A stretch of DNA of 11,434 nucleotides, taken from Clostridiaceae bacterium (GTDB lineage Bacteria > Bacillota > Clostridia > Acetivibrionales > DTU013). Shown in pieces: positions 1 to 7,286 of the stretch. The stretch lies in assembly GCA_012799845.1 (NCBI GenBank), contig JAAZKL010000030.1:1-11434 (forward strand), written 5' to 3'. A model generated the notes under the pieces. That model was not told where the DNA came from, searched no databases, and saw only the letters and a list, made by a program, of their open reading frames with translations. Each line of letters starts with the position of its first letter. Positions within the stretch are counted from its first letter, which is position 1. The position numbers and the translations under genes are program-made.

Positions 1-638
1 ATTCCGGTATCCATATCGTTGCAGGTGTGGCGGAAGCTGTCGACAGCAGCAGGCTTTCGTATGTCGGGAACAATTTCTACGACCTGGGGGAGAAGGCCGC
101 AAAGCTGATATCCCAGGCATCCGATAAGAAACCTCCCATCGACCTGGCGGTGATCCTGTCGGATGAAAGCCGGGATGATACTGATAAAACACTGATTTCC
201 CAGAGCGATATCATGATGAGCGGCATAAAAAGCGTAATAGAAAAGGAAAAGAGGATCAACCTCCTGTGTACGCTGTACAGGACCAGCCATCTGCTCGGTG
301 CGGAAGACCTGACGAGAGAAATACTGACCCAGCACTCCGATGTGGACGTTATATTCTGCACCAACGCCAAGGATACGGCAGCGGCCGCGCGCGTCATCGT
401 TGAGCGGAACCTGGTGGGGGATGTCGTGATCGTCGGCACAGGCATCACAGAGGAGATCAGGTATTACATACAGAAGGGGATCATATTCGGAGTGCTTGAC
501 AGAAACGGATACGACGCGGGATACAAAGCCGTGGAAATATTGTGCGGCAGCGTCGGGGATTCGTTTCAGTCCAACTATATAAATATCGATACGGACATAT
601 TCACAAAAATCAACATCGATCAGAAAGATCAGAAATGA
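1..638 (+). CDS. Periplasmic-binding-fold sugar-binding protein, C-terminal part (5' end outside window)
   Basis: The reading frame is open from base 3 to a TGA at 636-638, so the N-terminus and any signal peptide lie outside the window. The visible ~211 residues look like the C-terminal two thirds of a LacI/ribose-type periplasmic-binding protein (Peripla_BP_4). There is an inter-lobe stretch around YVGNNFYDLGEKAA, a segment starting DLAVILSD, then VDVIFCTNAKDTAAAARVI and VVIVGTGITEEIRYYIQKG, and the usual closing GVLDRNGYDAGYKAVEIL. Such proteins bind a sugar outside the membrane. The gene lies only 40 nt before the histidine kinase gene and is probably in the same operon, so I infer a sensing role as co-receptor for that kinase. 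The ligand cannot be told. A GTG at 27 is an internal codon, not the start. Confidence 0.85.
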   Translation, partial: SGIHIVAGVAEAVDSSRLSYVGNNFYDLGEKAAKLISQASDKKPPIDLAVILSDESRDDTDKTLISQSDIMMSGIKSVIEKEKRINLLCTLYRTSHLLGAEDLTREILTQHSDVDVIFCTNAKDTAAAARVIVERNLVGDVVIVGTGITEEIRYYIQKGIIFGVLDRNGYDAGYKAVEILCGSVGDSFQSNYINIDTDIFTKINIDQKDQK

Positions 639-678
639 CGGGAGCGCTGCGGCGCAGATTTATCTGAGGTAAACTGCC

Positions 679-2166
679 ATGGGGATACTCTGGGACAGGA
701 TGTTCAACAGTATTAAAACCAGGATCATTGCAGTATTCGTACTGACGATGGCCCTGACCAGCGCAGCCAGTATTTTTGTGCTGGGGCTGTCCAGGAACAT
801 AATCGGGAAAATGGACGAAATGTTCGCAGCGAACGTTGAGATAGAAAATTTCCTGAATGACATGGACCACGTAAATACTCATCTGACCGATTACCTTGTC
901 ACCTCGGATTCTGACAGCATGCTCAACTACTACAGGTACAAGGAGATAATCAGCGAAAAGGTGGAGAACATGTTTTTAGAGCCTCACGTGATATACGACG
1001 AGAATGACCTGATCTACAAGGATATAGCATACATGGCCCAGTCGTATTTCAATGAGGCTGACGCGGCTGTTGAAGCCAAAAGCAAGGACAACGCGGACGA
1101 ATATATCGCCAGGTACACTGAAGCGAACAGGATAACCGGTTATATCCGGACATATGCGGACCGGCTCAACCTGAACATCCTGGATAAAAATACTGCCCAG
1201 TACCTTGGTATGTCGGAGAATCTCAGCAAACTCCATCTGGCAAACCTGGTACTCACGATATCCGTGATCATGCTGAATGTTATCGTCATCACGTACCTGA
1301 CCTACAACATGACGAAACCGATCATAAACCTGGCGCATTCAGCAGAGGAGATCTCCAGGGGCAATTTTGACGCGGAAGACGTCGAGGTGTTCACCCAGGA
1401 TGAACTCAGCGTCATGGCCAACGCATTCAATGCGATGAAGCACAGCATAAGGAATTACATCAGGGAACTGCACAACAAGGCCGACACCGAAGCGCAGCTC
1501 TTGGAACAGCAGATAGAGAACCTGAGGATACAGTCGCTTCTTGCGGACGCGGAAATGAAGGCGCTGCAGATGCAGATAAACCCGCATTTCCTTTTCAATA
1601 CGCTGAACGCCGGGGTCCAGCTTGCGATGATGGAGGGTGCGGACAGGACGTCGGCTTTCCTTGACAGCATGGCAAAGATATTGAGGTACAATGTCAAGAG
1701 CCTGGACAGGACTGTCAGGATCAAGGACGAGATCGATACAATCAAGGCATATGAGGACCTGTTTATAGTGCGCTTCGGAGACGCCATCAAATTCGAGTAC
1801 TGTATCGACCCGAGCCTGCTGGACATCAGCGTGCCGCCGCTGATCATCCAGCCGCTGGTCGAGAATGCCACGATCCACGGCATCGGTAACATGGAGAACG
1901 GAGGCGTGATAAGGATCTCGCTGGACAGGGACGGCGACGTGATCAGGGTGGGCGTACAGGACAACGGTGTCGGGATGAGCGAGGAGACCAGGCAGAAGAT
2001 ATTGAAATGCCAGAGCTTTGACAGCGATAAGGTCGGCCATATGACAGGGATAGGGATATACAACGTTGTCCAGAGGCTGAGGCTGTTTTTTAGCTGTGAA
2101 GATGTCATAGACGTAGAGAGTGCTCCGGGCCAGGGTACGAAGGTGATTTTGAAAATACCGTGCTAG
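679..2166 (+). CDS. Sensor histidine kinase, YesM/LytS-like (HAMP + His_kinase + HATPase)
   Basis: This is a complete 495-residue membrane kinase. The start at 679 is supported by GAGGT at 666-670. Two membrane segments (about residues 16-36 and 188-209) enclose an extracytoplasmic region of about 150 residues. A HAMP domain (about 209-262) and a coiled stretch rich in Glu and Gln follow. The His_kinase motif NPHFLFNTLN puts the phospho-accepting histidine at residue 303. The ATPase has its N box around QPLVENATIHG (391-401), G1 box DNGVGM (428-433) and G2 box around GIGIYNVVQRL (457-467). All catalytic motifs are intact. Members of this family pass phosphate to a YesN-type regulator, and such a regulator is the next gene. 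The signal is probably sugar, directly or through the binding protein upstream; this is inferred from context. Confidence 0.95.
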   Translation: MGILWDRMFNSIKTRIIAVFVLTMALTSAASIFVLGLSRNIIGKMDEMFAANVEIENFLNDMDHVNTHLTDYLVTSDSDSMLNYYRYKEIISEKVENMFLEPHVIYDENDLIYKDIAYMAQSYFNEADAAVEAKSKDNADEYIARYTEANRITGYIRTYADRLNLNILDKNTAQYLGMSENLSKLHLANLVLTISVIMLNVIVITYLTYNMTKPIINLAHSAEEISRGNFDAEDVEVFTQDELSVMANAFNAMKHSIRNYIRELHNKADTEAQLLEQQIENLRIQSLLADAEMKALQMQINPHFLFNTLNAGVQLAMMEGADRTSAFLDSMAKILRYNVKSLDRTVRIKDEIDTIKAYEDLFIVRFGDAIKFEYCIDPSLLDISVPPLIIQPLVENATIHGIGNMENGGVIRISLDRDGDVIRVGVQDNGVGMSEETRQKILKCQSFDSDKVGHMTGIGIYNVVQRLRLFFSCEDVIDVESAPGQGTKVILKIPC

Positions 2167-2274
2167 CAGAGTCGGAATGCCGCGCCTGTAAACAGTGGTC
2201 GGAATGCAATGATTGCAAGTAGTGGTAAGGATACCATGACTGCAGGCAGCAGTCGGGATACCATGTAATCAACA
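2167..2274 (+). repeat. Tandem repeat, 27-bp unit, about four copies
   Basis: The 289-nt gap between kinase and regulator opens with four consecutive 27-nt units (2167-2193, 2194-2220, 2221-2247, 2248-2274). They share a core like AGTGGTCGGAATGC or CAGTCGGGATACCATG and are clearly degenerate. Traces of the same words (GGCAGTA, CGGCAG, CAGTCGG) continue to about 2440 without a fixed period. The array starts directly after the kinase stop codon, and the last kinase codons (ATACCGTG) resemble the ATACCATG in units 3 and 4. I see no promoter or terminator hairpin here, so kinase and regulator may still be co-transcribed. Confidence 0.75.
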
Positions 2275-2455
2275 ACTGCAGTTGCGGCAAAAGAGCAATC
2301 AGGGCAACACTGCGGATGGCTGCCGGGCATGTCGGACAGAGCATCAGCATAACCAGATGACGAGGAGCAACGACCAGCTGGCATGACAGTCGGCAGTAGA
2401 ATAAACAGAACTATCAGCCGCCGGAACAACGGCAGTAAAAGGAAGGTGGTTTTCG

Positions 2456-4051
2456 GTGTACAGCCTTATGGTATGTGACGACGAACAGATCATGATCGAA
2501 TCCGTACGGCATATCGTGGAAAAAGAGTTCAGCAACATAAGGATCATCGAGACTGCGAGATCCGGAAGGGAAGCGATAGAAAAAACGCTTACCATCAAGC
2601 CGGATATCATACTGACGGATATAAAGATGCCGGGTATAAACGGTCTTGAAGCGATCAAGGAAATAAAGAAGGTCCACAGTGATGTCAAGATAGTCATCGT
2701 ATCCGTTTACGAATTTTTCGAATATGCCAAGCAGGCAGTTGAACTGGGAGTCAGCGAGTACCTGATAAAGCCGGTGAAAAAAGAGAGGCTCGTGGAGACC
2801 CTGCAGAGGATCATCTGCCAGTTGGACAATGAGAGGCGCAAATACAGGTGGGAGCTTGAGGCAAAGGAAAGGATCGAAAAGATGCTCACCGCCGTTGAGC
2901 ACAGCTTCATATATTCGCTGCTTTTTGCGCAGGTGCGGAAAAGTGATATCATCAGATACAAAAAGGAATTTTTTGATATAGACAATGAAACGGGTTTCAT
3001 TTTCGTGTTCACGTTCAGAAAAAAAGGAAGGAAAAACAGTTATGACGCACAGTTGGAGGACAGCCTCGACAACCAGGAGATCTATACTCTGTTCAAGGAC
3101 AATCTGAAATACAAATGCAAATGCATAGTTGGTCCGGTAATGTTGGACAGGGTGGTCGTTTATGTAGCACAGAGCATCGATGACCTGTATCAGCAAAGGG
3201 TGCATTCGATATCCTGTATCGAAGAGGTCATGAACCTGCTGGAGAAAAAATGCAGCATAGAATTCAAGGTCGGGATAGGTAGGATCCACAGGGATAAGGA
3301 TATACTGATCTCATACCAGGAGGCGCTGAAAGCGCTCAACTGCGATGAGAGCGGAAGGATCGTGCATATAGACGACATTGCTCCCGATATATATGATGTT
3401 GGATATGAGATCGCACTGCAGGAACAGAAGCTGATGATCTCCCTGGAAAACGGCGATGTACAGAGATGCCTTACGATATTGTCCGATATCTTCCGGAAAT
3501 ATCCCAATTTCTTCGAACAGGAGAGCATCCATTACAGGATCATCGAAATGATGGCTGCGGTCCGGCGCGTCGCGACGGAAAACGGTATAAGGGACAATAC
3601 CGAGCCGGGGTATTATATCAAGAGGATATTATGCTGCGGATCCAGGGAAGAGTTCGAGCAGATATGCACAGAAGAGGTAAGGAACATTGCTTATCAGATA
3701 AGTGCAAGGAAGAAGAGCAATATCGGAAAGATCGTTGAAATGACAAATAAGCTGATAAACGAGAGGTTCAGCCAGGATCTGAATCTGGACGACGTCTCCA
3801 AGGAACTGCACATTAGCCCCCAGTACTTAAGCAGGCTGTACAAGAATGAAACAGGTGAAAACTTCATTGAGAGGCTGACGGCTGTCCGGATCGAAAACGC
3901 GAAAAAACTACTTAAGGAAAACAGGTATTCTATCAAGGAAGTCTGTTATATGTCGGGATACAGCGACCCCAATTATTTCAGCAAACTGTTCAAGAAGCAT
4001 GTGGGGATATCGCCGACGGACTATCAGAAACAGACCCAGGGCGGGTTCTAG
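2456..4051 (+). CDS. Response regulator, YesN-like, with AraC-type DNA-binding domain
   Basis: This 531-residue regulator starts at GTG 2456, supported by the strong site AAAGGAAGG ending at 2446; no ATG fits as well. The receiver domain covers residues 1 to about 120. It has the acidic pair D8-D9, the phospho-acceptor Asp55 in ILTDIKMPG, and Lys105 in YLIKPVK. The middle (about 130-420) is long and poorly conserved. It includes FKVGIGRIHRDKDILISYQEALKAL, a form common in YesN-type regulators and reminiscent of a degenerate cyclase fold. The last ~100 residues are an AraC/XylS double helix-turn-helix, ending with IKEVCYMSGYSDPNYFSKLFKKHVGISPTDYQ. It is the evident partner of the kinase just upstream and should activate sugar-uptake genes, perhaps including the XylF-like gene that follows. 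That target is an inference. Confidence 0.95.
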   Translation: MYSLMVCDDEQIMIESVRHIVEKEFSNIRIIETARSGREAIEKTLTIKPDIILTDIKMPGINGLEAIKEIKKVHSDVKIVIVSVYEFFEYAKQAVELGVSEYLIKPVKKERLVETLQRIICQLDNERRKYRWELEAKERIEKMLTAVEHSFIYSLLFAQVRKSDIIRYKKEFFDIDNETGFIFVFTFRKKGRKNSYDAQLEDSLDNQEIYTLFKDNLKYKCKCIVGPVMLDRVVVYVAQSIDDLYQQRVHSISCIEEVMNLLEKKCSIEFKVGIGRIHRDKDILISYQEALKALNCDESGRIVHIDDIAPDIYDVGYEIALQEQKLMISLENGDVQRCLTILSDIFRKYPNFFEQESIHYRIIEMMAAVRRVATENGIRDNTEPGYYIKRILCCGSREEFEQICTEEVRNIAYQISARKKSNIGKIVEMTNKLINERFSQDLNLDDVSKELHISPQYLSRLYKNETGENFIERLTAVRIENAKKLLKENRYSIKEVCYMSGYSDPNYFSKLFKKHVGISPTDYQKQTQGGF

Positions 4052-4070
4052 TCGGACAATGTCCAGGCGG

Positions 4071-4305
4071 CCGTTGCTTATCATAAGCAGCCGCTGTTTA
4101 CCGCAAGCGACCGATTTATATTATAGGCATAAGAGGCCGCTGTTTACCGCAAGCGATCGATTTAAATTATAGGCATAAGAGGCTGCTGTTTACCGCAAGC
4201 GACCGATCTTCATTATAAGCATAACAGGCCGTTGCTTGTCATAAGCAGCCGATATATATGATAAGCAGCCGATTTAATATAGGCGGCCGATTTTATCACA
4301 GGCAG
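4071..4305 (+). repeat. Composite tandem repeat, ~20-bp subunits and a 46-bp higher-order unit
   Basis: The 303-nt gap between regulator and XylF-like gene is almost entirely repeat. Three 46-bp units begin at 4091, 4137 and 4183; units 1 and 2 match at 44 of 46 positions, and units 1 and 3 at 40 of 46. On both sides lie 18-20-nt units of the same family, such as CCGTTGCTTATCATAAGCAG at 4071 and CCGTTGCTTGTCATAAGCAG at 4229, then CCGAT-type units at 4249, 4269 and 4287. Each 46-mer is itself a 20-nt plus a 26-nt subunit. Unit starts are marked by CCG or CCGAT and many ends by TAAGCAG or GGCAG. There is no obvious promoter and no coding potential. Confidence 0.9.
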
Positions 4306-4354
4306 CCAATTTTATCGGCGGAAGAATAAATATAGCATCCGGGAGAGGTTTGAT

Positions 4355-5413
4355 ATGAAAAAAATGATTATACCGAAACCGAGATATGCTGTGAAGCGGC
4401 TGGCTTTTTTGGTTCTGGCCGGGATACAGCTGCTTATGGCCGGCTGTGGACAGGACAAAACTGCCGCCAGTGAAGACAAAGTACCGAAAGTAGGATTCAT
4501 CTATGAAACGATGACAGTCCAAAGATGGCAGAGGGACAGGGATATATTTGTCGCGAAGGCAGGGAACCTGGGTGCCGAAGTCATTGTAAAAAACGCTTAT
4601 GAGGACAGTGACCGACAGAGAGAGATAGGGATCGAAATGATAAACCAGGGGGTGGATGTGCTCGTAATCGTCGCTTATGACAAGGACAGCCTTAAGGACC
4701 TTGTCAAGTATGCCCATAACCGCGGCGTCAAAGTCATTGCGTATGACCGCATGATAAGAGATGTCGACATCGACTTTTACATATCGTTTGACAACACTGA
4801 AGTAGGCCGCCTGATGGGTGAAGCTGCCGTGAAAAATGTTCCCGAAGGGAATTACCTTATTCTTAATGGAACGGAGCGGGACAATAACTCCTTTTCGATC
4901 AATGCAGGTTATTACAGTGTACTTGATCCGTATATCGAAAAAGGCGCCATCAACATCGTGGGAGAAACCTGGATCGATGACTGGCGCTCGGAAAGCTCCC
5001 ATGAATTTGTAAGCAAGATCCTGAACAGCGGGGAAAAAGTGGATGCCATCATTGCTGCAAATGACCAGTTGGCTGAAGGTGCAATAACTGCCCTGAGTGA
5101 AAACAGGCTTGCAGGGGAAGTGTTCGTCACAGGACAGGATGCCGAACTTGGCGCATGCCAGAGGATAGTGGAGGGCACACAGGGATGCACGGTTTACAAG
5201 CCCATAAGCATCCTTGCGGAGGGAGCCGCCGAGATCGCCGTAAAAATGGCGGAGGGCAGGGATATCGGCCTGAACTACACAATGTCCAATGGCGAATATA
5301 ATGTGCCCTGCAGGATATACAAACCGATCCTTGTCACAAAGGAGAATATAGATGAAACGGTGATAAAGGACGGCTTTTTCACGGCCGAACAGGTATACAG
5401 GCACGTCCCGTAG
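4355..5413 (+). CDS. XylF/ChvE-like sugar ABC substrate-binding lipoprotein
   Basis: This complete 352-residue lipoprotein has a basic N-terminus, a hydrophobic stretch and a lipobox LMAGC with the lipid-accepting Cys31. The start at 4355 follows GGGAGAGG at 4341-4348. The mature part follows the xylose-binding XylF pattern closely: QRWQRDRDIF (56-65), AYDRMI (129-134), DFYISFDN (140-147), GTERDNN (172-178), AANDQLAEGAI (235-245), GQDAEL (260-265) and VYKPI (280-284). It ends with DTVIKDGF-type wording. Proteins of this kind deliver xylose or related monosaccharides to an ABC importer or to chemotaxis and kinase sensors. Normally an ATPase gene (xylG-like) and a permease gene (xylH-like) follow, but here they do not. 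It may serve the upstream kinase as a sensor, or share a transporter encoded elsewhere. The ligand is inferred from similarity only. Confidence 0.93.
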   Translation: MKKMIIPKPRYAVKRLAFLVLAGIQLLMAGCGQDKTAASEDKVPKVGFIYETMTVQRWQRDRDIFVAKAGNLGAEVIVKNAYEDSDRQREIGIEMINQGVDVLVIVAYDKDSLKDLVKYAHNRGVKVIAYDRMIRDVDIDFYISFDNTEVGRLMGEAAVKNVPEGNYLILNGTERDNNSFSINAGYYSVLDPYIEKGAINIVGETWIDDWRSESSHEFVSKILNSGEKVDAIIAANDQLAEGAITALSENRLAGEVFVTGQDAELGACQRIVEGTQGCTVYKPISILAEGAAEIAVKMAEGRDIGLNYTMSNGEYNVPCRIYKPILVTKENIDETVIKDGFFTAEQVYRHVP

Positions 5414-5435
5414 GCAGCTTTTGCAAAGGCCGCGC

Positions 5436-5568
5436 TGAGTGGAGAAGTGCCCGATGAGACGCGTAATGCTTGATGAGTGGAGAAGTGCCCGATACGCAGA
5501 GAAATGACTGATGATTCGGGAAATAGTCGATAAGTTGGGAAATAACTGGTTGAATGAGCAAAATATCA
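5436..5568 (+). repeat. Tandem repeat, 19-bp unit, seven copies
   Basis: Seven consecutive 19-nt units start at 5436, 5455, 5474, 5493, 5512, 5531 and 5550. The first and third are identical (TGAGTGGAGAAGTGCCCGA). The others drift, for example TGATTCGGGAAATAGTCGA and TAAGTTGGGAAATAACTGG, keeping T-A near the start, G-A-A-A/G-T in the middle and GA at the end. Identity falls from left to right into AT-rich DNA. The array sits 22 nt after the XylF-like stop codon and does not resemble the arrays before that gene. No gene or terminator is visible in it. Confidence 0.88.
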
Positions 5569-5723
5569 ACTAAAGTATGCGATCTTGAAATTTTTCATTA
5601 ACCATAATCCTGTACAGGGGATATTATGTTACCTGTTATTGTAACTATTCAATAAAAACATGTGTAAACTCAGACTTTAGTTGCAAATTTGATCAATAGT
5701 GCTGACAAAAATGCAACTAAAGT
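5567..5723 (+). other. Three copies of CAACTAAAGT, two forming a 12-bp inverted repeat
   Basis: The 519-nt gap between XylF-like and DUF559 genes turns AT-rich after about 5570. CAACTAAAGT occurs at 5567-5576 and 5714-5723 and in inverted form within 5674-5685. The last two extend to a perfect 12-bp inverted repeat (ACTTTAGTTGCA and TGCAACTAAAGT, 26 nt apart). It could be a protein-binding site, the edge of a lost mobile element, or a weak hairpin. The rest of 5724-5800 shows nothing I can name. Confidence 0.5.
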
Positions 5724-5805
5724 GAAGTTTTACGTTTAAGGCAAGTCGTATATATTTATATGATGGCAAAATAAGACGAAACATACTAATGATAACAAAA
5801 ATATT

Positions 5806-5878
5806 TACAGTTTGCTCCAAGAATCCTGGAAACAACTCTCGTCCCAGCTACAGTTTGCGGAAATAATCGCAAACTGTA
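5806..5878 (+). promoter_or_regulatory. Perfect 11-bp hairpin/operator-like palindrome plus an extra half-site
   Basis: TACAGTTTGCG (5849-5859) and CGCAAACTGTA (5868-5878) form a perfect inverted repeat around an 8-nt loop. A further direct half-site, TACAGTTTGC, lies at 5806-5815. No U-tract follows, so it is a poor terminator. It ends 20 nt before the -35 box of the next gene, a fitting place for an operator. AbiEi-type antitoxins are known to bind inverted repeats in their own promoters, and the gene downstream carries an AbiEi-like N-terminus. Autoregulation is possible but is inferred. Confidence 0.5.
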
Positions 5879-5897
5879 TAAAAATTCAAGGAAATAA

Positions 5898-5926
5898 TTG
5901 CAACATATTCCATAATATAGTATGAT
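5898..5926 (+). promoter_or_regulatory. Sigma-A-type promoter, apparently driving a leaderless transcript
   Basis: TTGCAA (5898-5903) and TATGAT (5921-5926) are separated by exactly 17 nt, a good match to the housekeeping promoter pattern. The first ATG of the DUF559 gene is at 5933, the position where transcription would be expected to start. No Shine-Dalgarno sequence precedes it. Either the mRNA is leaderless or the real promoter lies further upstream. Confidence 0.6.
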
Positions 5927-5932
5927 TATCGC

Positions 5933-7020
5933 ATGAAGATGTATGTGAGTCATTTATCAGCCGCCAAATTTTGGAGAGTGCCGTATATTGAAGCTGTAAT
6001 TGGGAGAAAAATCACGGAAGCAGAACCTGTCCACATTACAGTTTCCAGCAACAGAGCGCGGTTTTCTGCAAGTGGGAAAATAGTTCATTCATGCGAATTG
6101 GATCTTCCGTCCGGGGCAATAATTACCCGGTATGGATTTGCGGTTGCATCACCGGAGCTTGTATTTCTGCAGCTTGCATCCGAACTGAACATCCACCGGC
6201 TCATCCTGCTGGGGTTGCAGTTGTGTTCGCATCCGCAGGGACAACCTTACATGGCTATAACGTCAAAACAGAAAATCAAAGCATTTCTATCCCGGACTTC
6301 AGGCACCGGGGGGATCGGAAAGCACTGAGGGCGATAAAGTATGTAGAGAATGGTTCAGCATCGGTTATGGAGTCGCTGGCATATATGATCCTGGCGCTGC
6401 CGCATGCGCTTGGTGGTTATGGACTAAACGGCGCGACATTCAATCATGAGGTCAGGCTGGGAAGCGAAGTAAGGAAGCGGCTCGGTATGAACCGGTTTTT
6501 TGCAGATCTGTACTATAAGCAAGCAAAGCTGGCGGTCGAATACGACAGCTTCACACATCACAGCACTCCGACAGAACAGGGACGGGATGCTATTCGATCA
6601 GAGATCCTTAAGAGGCAGGGCGTGGAAGTAATGCACCTAAGCACGTTACAGTTGTACGATGCCGATGCATGCAGAGACTTTGCCCATAATGCAGCGAGAC
6701 ATATTGGGAAGCGCATAAATATCCGCACGAAAGAGTTCAGTGAGATGCATGCCACCTTAAGGGAACTGCTGCCGGACAGCAAGGATGACACTGAGAGCGG
6801 ACAGATGCCGGACGCTAAGGGCATCAATGGGGACGGACAGATGCCGGACGCTAAGGGCATCAATGGGGACAGACAGATGCCGGACGCAAACGGTATCACA
6901 TGGGACAGACAAATGCCGGACGCTAAAGGTATCACAGACTTTGAACTGAAGCCGGACGGAAAAAATGCAGAGGAGCCTGGACAGCTGCCTTGCGGAAGTG
7001 CAGAAACCGGCTCTGCATAA
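5933..7020 (+). pseudogene. AbiEi-like / DUF559 nuclease-fold protein, split by a -1 frameshift
   Basis: Two overlapping frames together read as one protein of about 362 residues. The first frame (5933-6328) begins with YVSHLSAAKFWRVPYI and continues through HITVSSNR, a VHSCELDL segment and ASPELVFLQLA. This is the pattern of AbiEi-like N-terminal regions found with DUF559 proteins. The second frame, used from about 6313 to 7020, gives RKALRAIKYVENGSASVMESLAYMIL, then GLNGATFNHEV and LAVEYDSFTHH. The last resembles the Vsr-like (PD-(D/E)XK-type) DUF559 fold. One missing base in or near the run of six G (6308-6313) would join them. The C-terminus carries a 12-residue tandem repeat and a low-complexity tail. 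It may be an assembly error, a real inactivation, or slippage at the G run. Function is unknown; relatives are often linked with toxin-antitoxin or defence loci. No partner toxin is visible. Confidence 0.75.
6799..6942 (+). repeat. In-frame 36-bp (12-residue) tandem repeat inside the DUF559 gene
   Basis: Four 36-nt units begin at 6799, 6835, 6871 and 6907. Units 1 and 2 are identical, and units 3 and 4 have diverged. They encode GQMPDAKGINGD twice, RQMPDANGITWD and RQMPDAKGITDF, followed by a decayed fifth copy starting ELKPDGKN. The period is a multiple of three, so copy-number change keeps the frame. The segment lies after the nuclease-like domain and is probably a flexible, hydrophilic tail. 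Confidence 0.92.
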
Positions 7021-7098
7021 CACGGAGTGCAGCAACTAATCCAATGCATTTTCTGCAGCAATCTTTATGTATACGGCAATAACTTGACTGTCGATGTC

Positions 7099-7286
7099 AT
7101 GCACAAGTTTACACATGTATAGGCCCGCGCATGTACAGTTTCACATGCATAAGTTCATACATGTGCAGGTTTGCGCATGTACAGGTTGCGTATGTATAAG
7201 TTTGCACGTGTACGGGGCCGCGCATGTACAGTTCCGGATGCATGAGTTCATACATGTGCAGGTTTGCACATGTACCATTTGCACAC
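7099..7286 (+). repeat. Array of twelve ~16-bp ATGTAC-type units with a 93-bp higher-order duplication
   Basis: Twelve units of 14-17 nt run without gaps. Each starts with ATGTAC, ATGTAT, ATGTGC, ATGCAT or a close form, and most continue AGGTTTGCAC or AAGTTCATAC. Examples are ATGTGCAGGTTTGCGC at 7161 and ATGTATAAGTTTGCAC at 7192. A block from 7115 reappears from 7208, an offset of 93 nt, with only a few changes, so short units were duplicated as a group. The junctions contain many small palindromes (TGTACA, ATGCAT, GCACATGTGC). A 78-residue frame at 7094-7330 is only the repeat read as codons (Cys/His/Val-rich) and has no ribosome site. The 140 nt that follow (7287-7426) are AT-rich with no gene. 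Confidence 0.9.

Noticed and set aside
2414..3289. 291-residue open frame on the minus strand
   Set aside because: Antisense of the YesN-type regulator with no family resemblance.
4274..5569. 431-residue open frame on the minus strand
   Set aside because: It is the antisense shadow of the XylF-like gene plus the flanking repeats, has no ribosome site or recognisable domain, and the + strand protein is unmistakable.
5674..5723. Transcription terminator after the XylF-like gene
   Set aside because: The stem is AT-rich, the loop is 26 nt long and no U-tract follows.
7099..7286. Plasmid iteron origin
   Set aside because: Unit size would fit, but no replication initiator, DnaA box cluster or partition gene is visible, so it is kept as an unexplained repeat.
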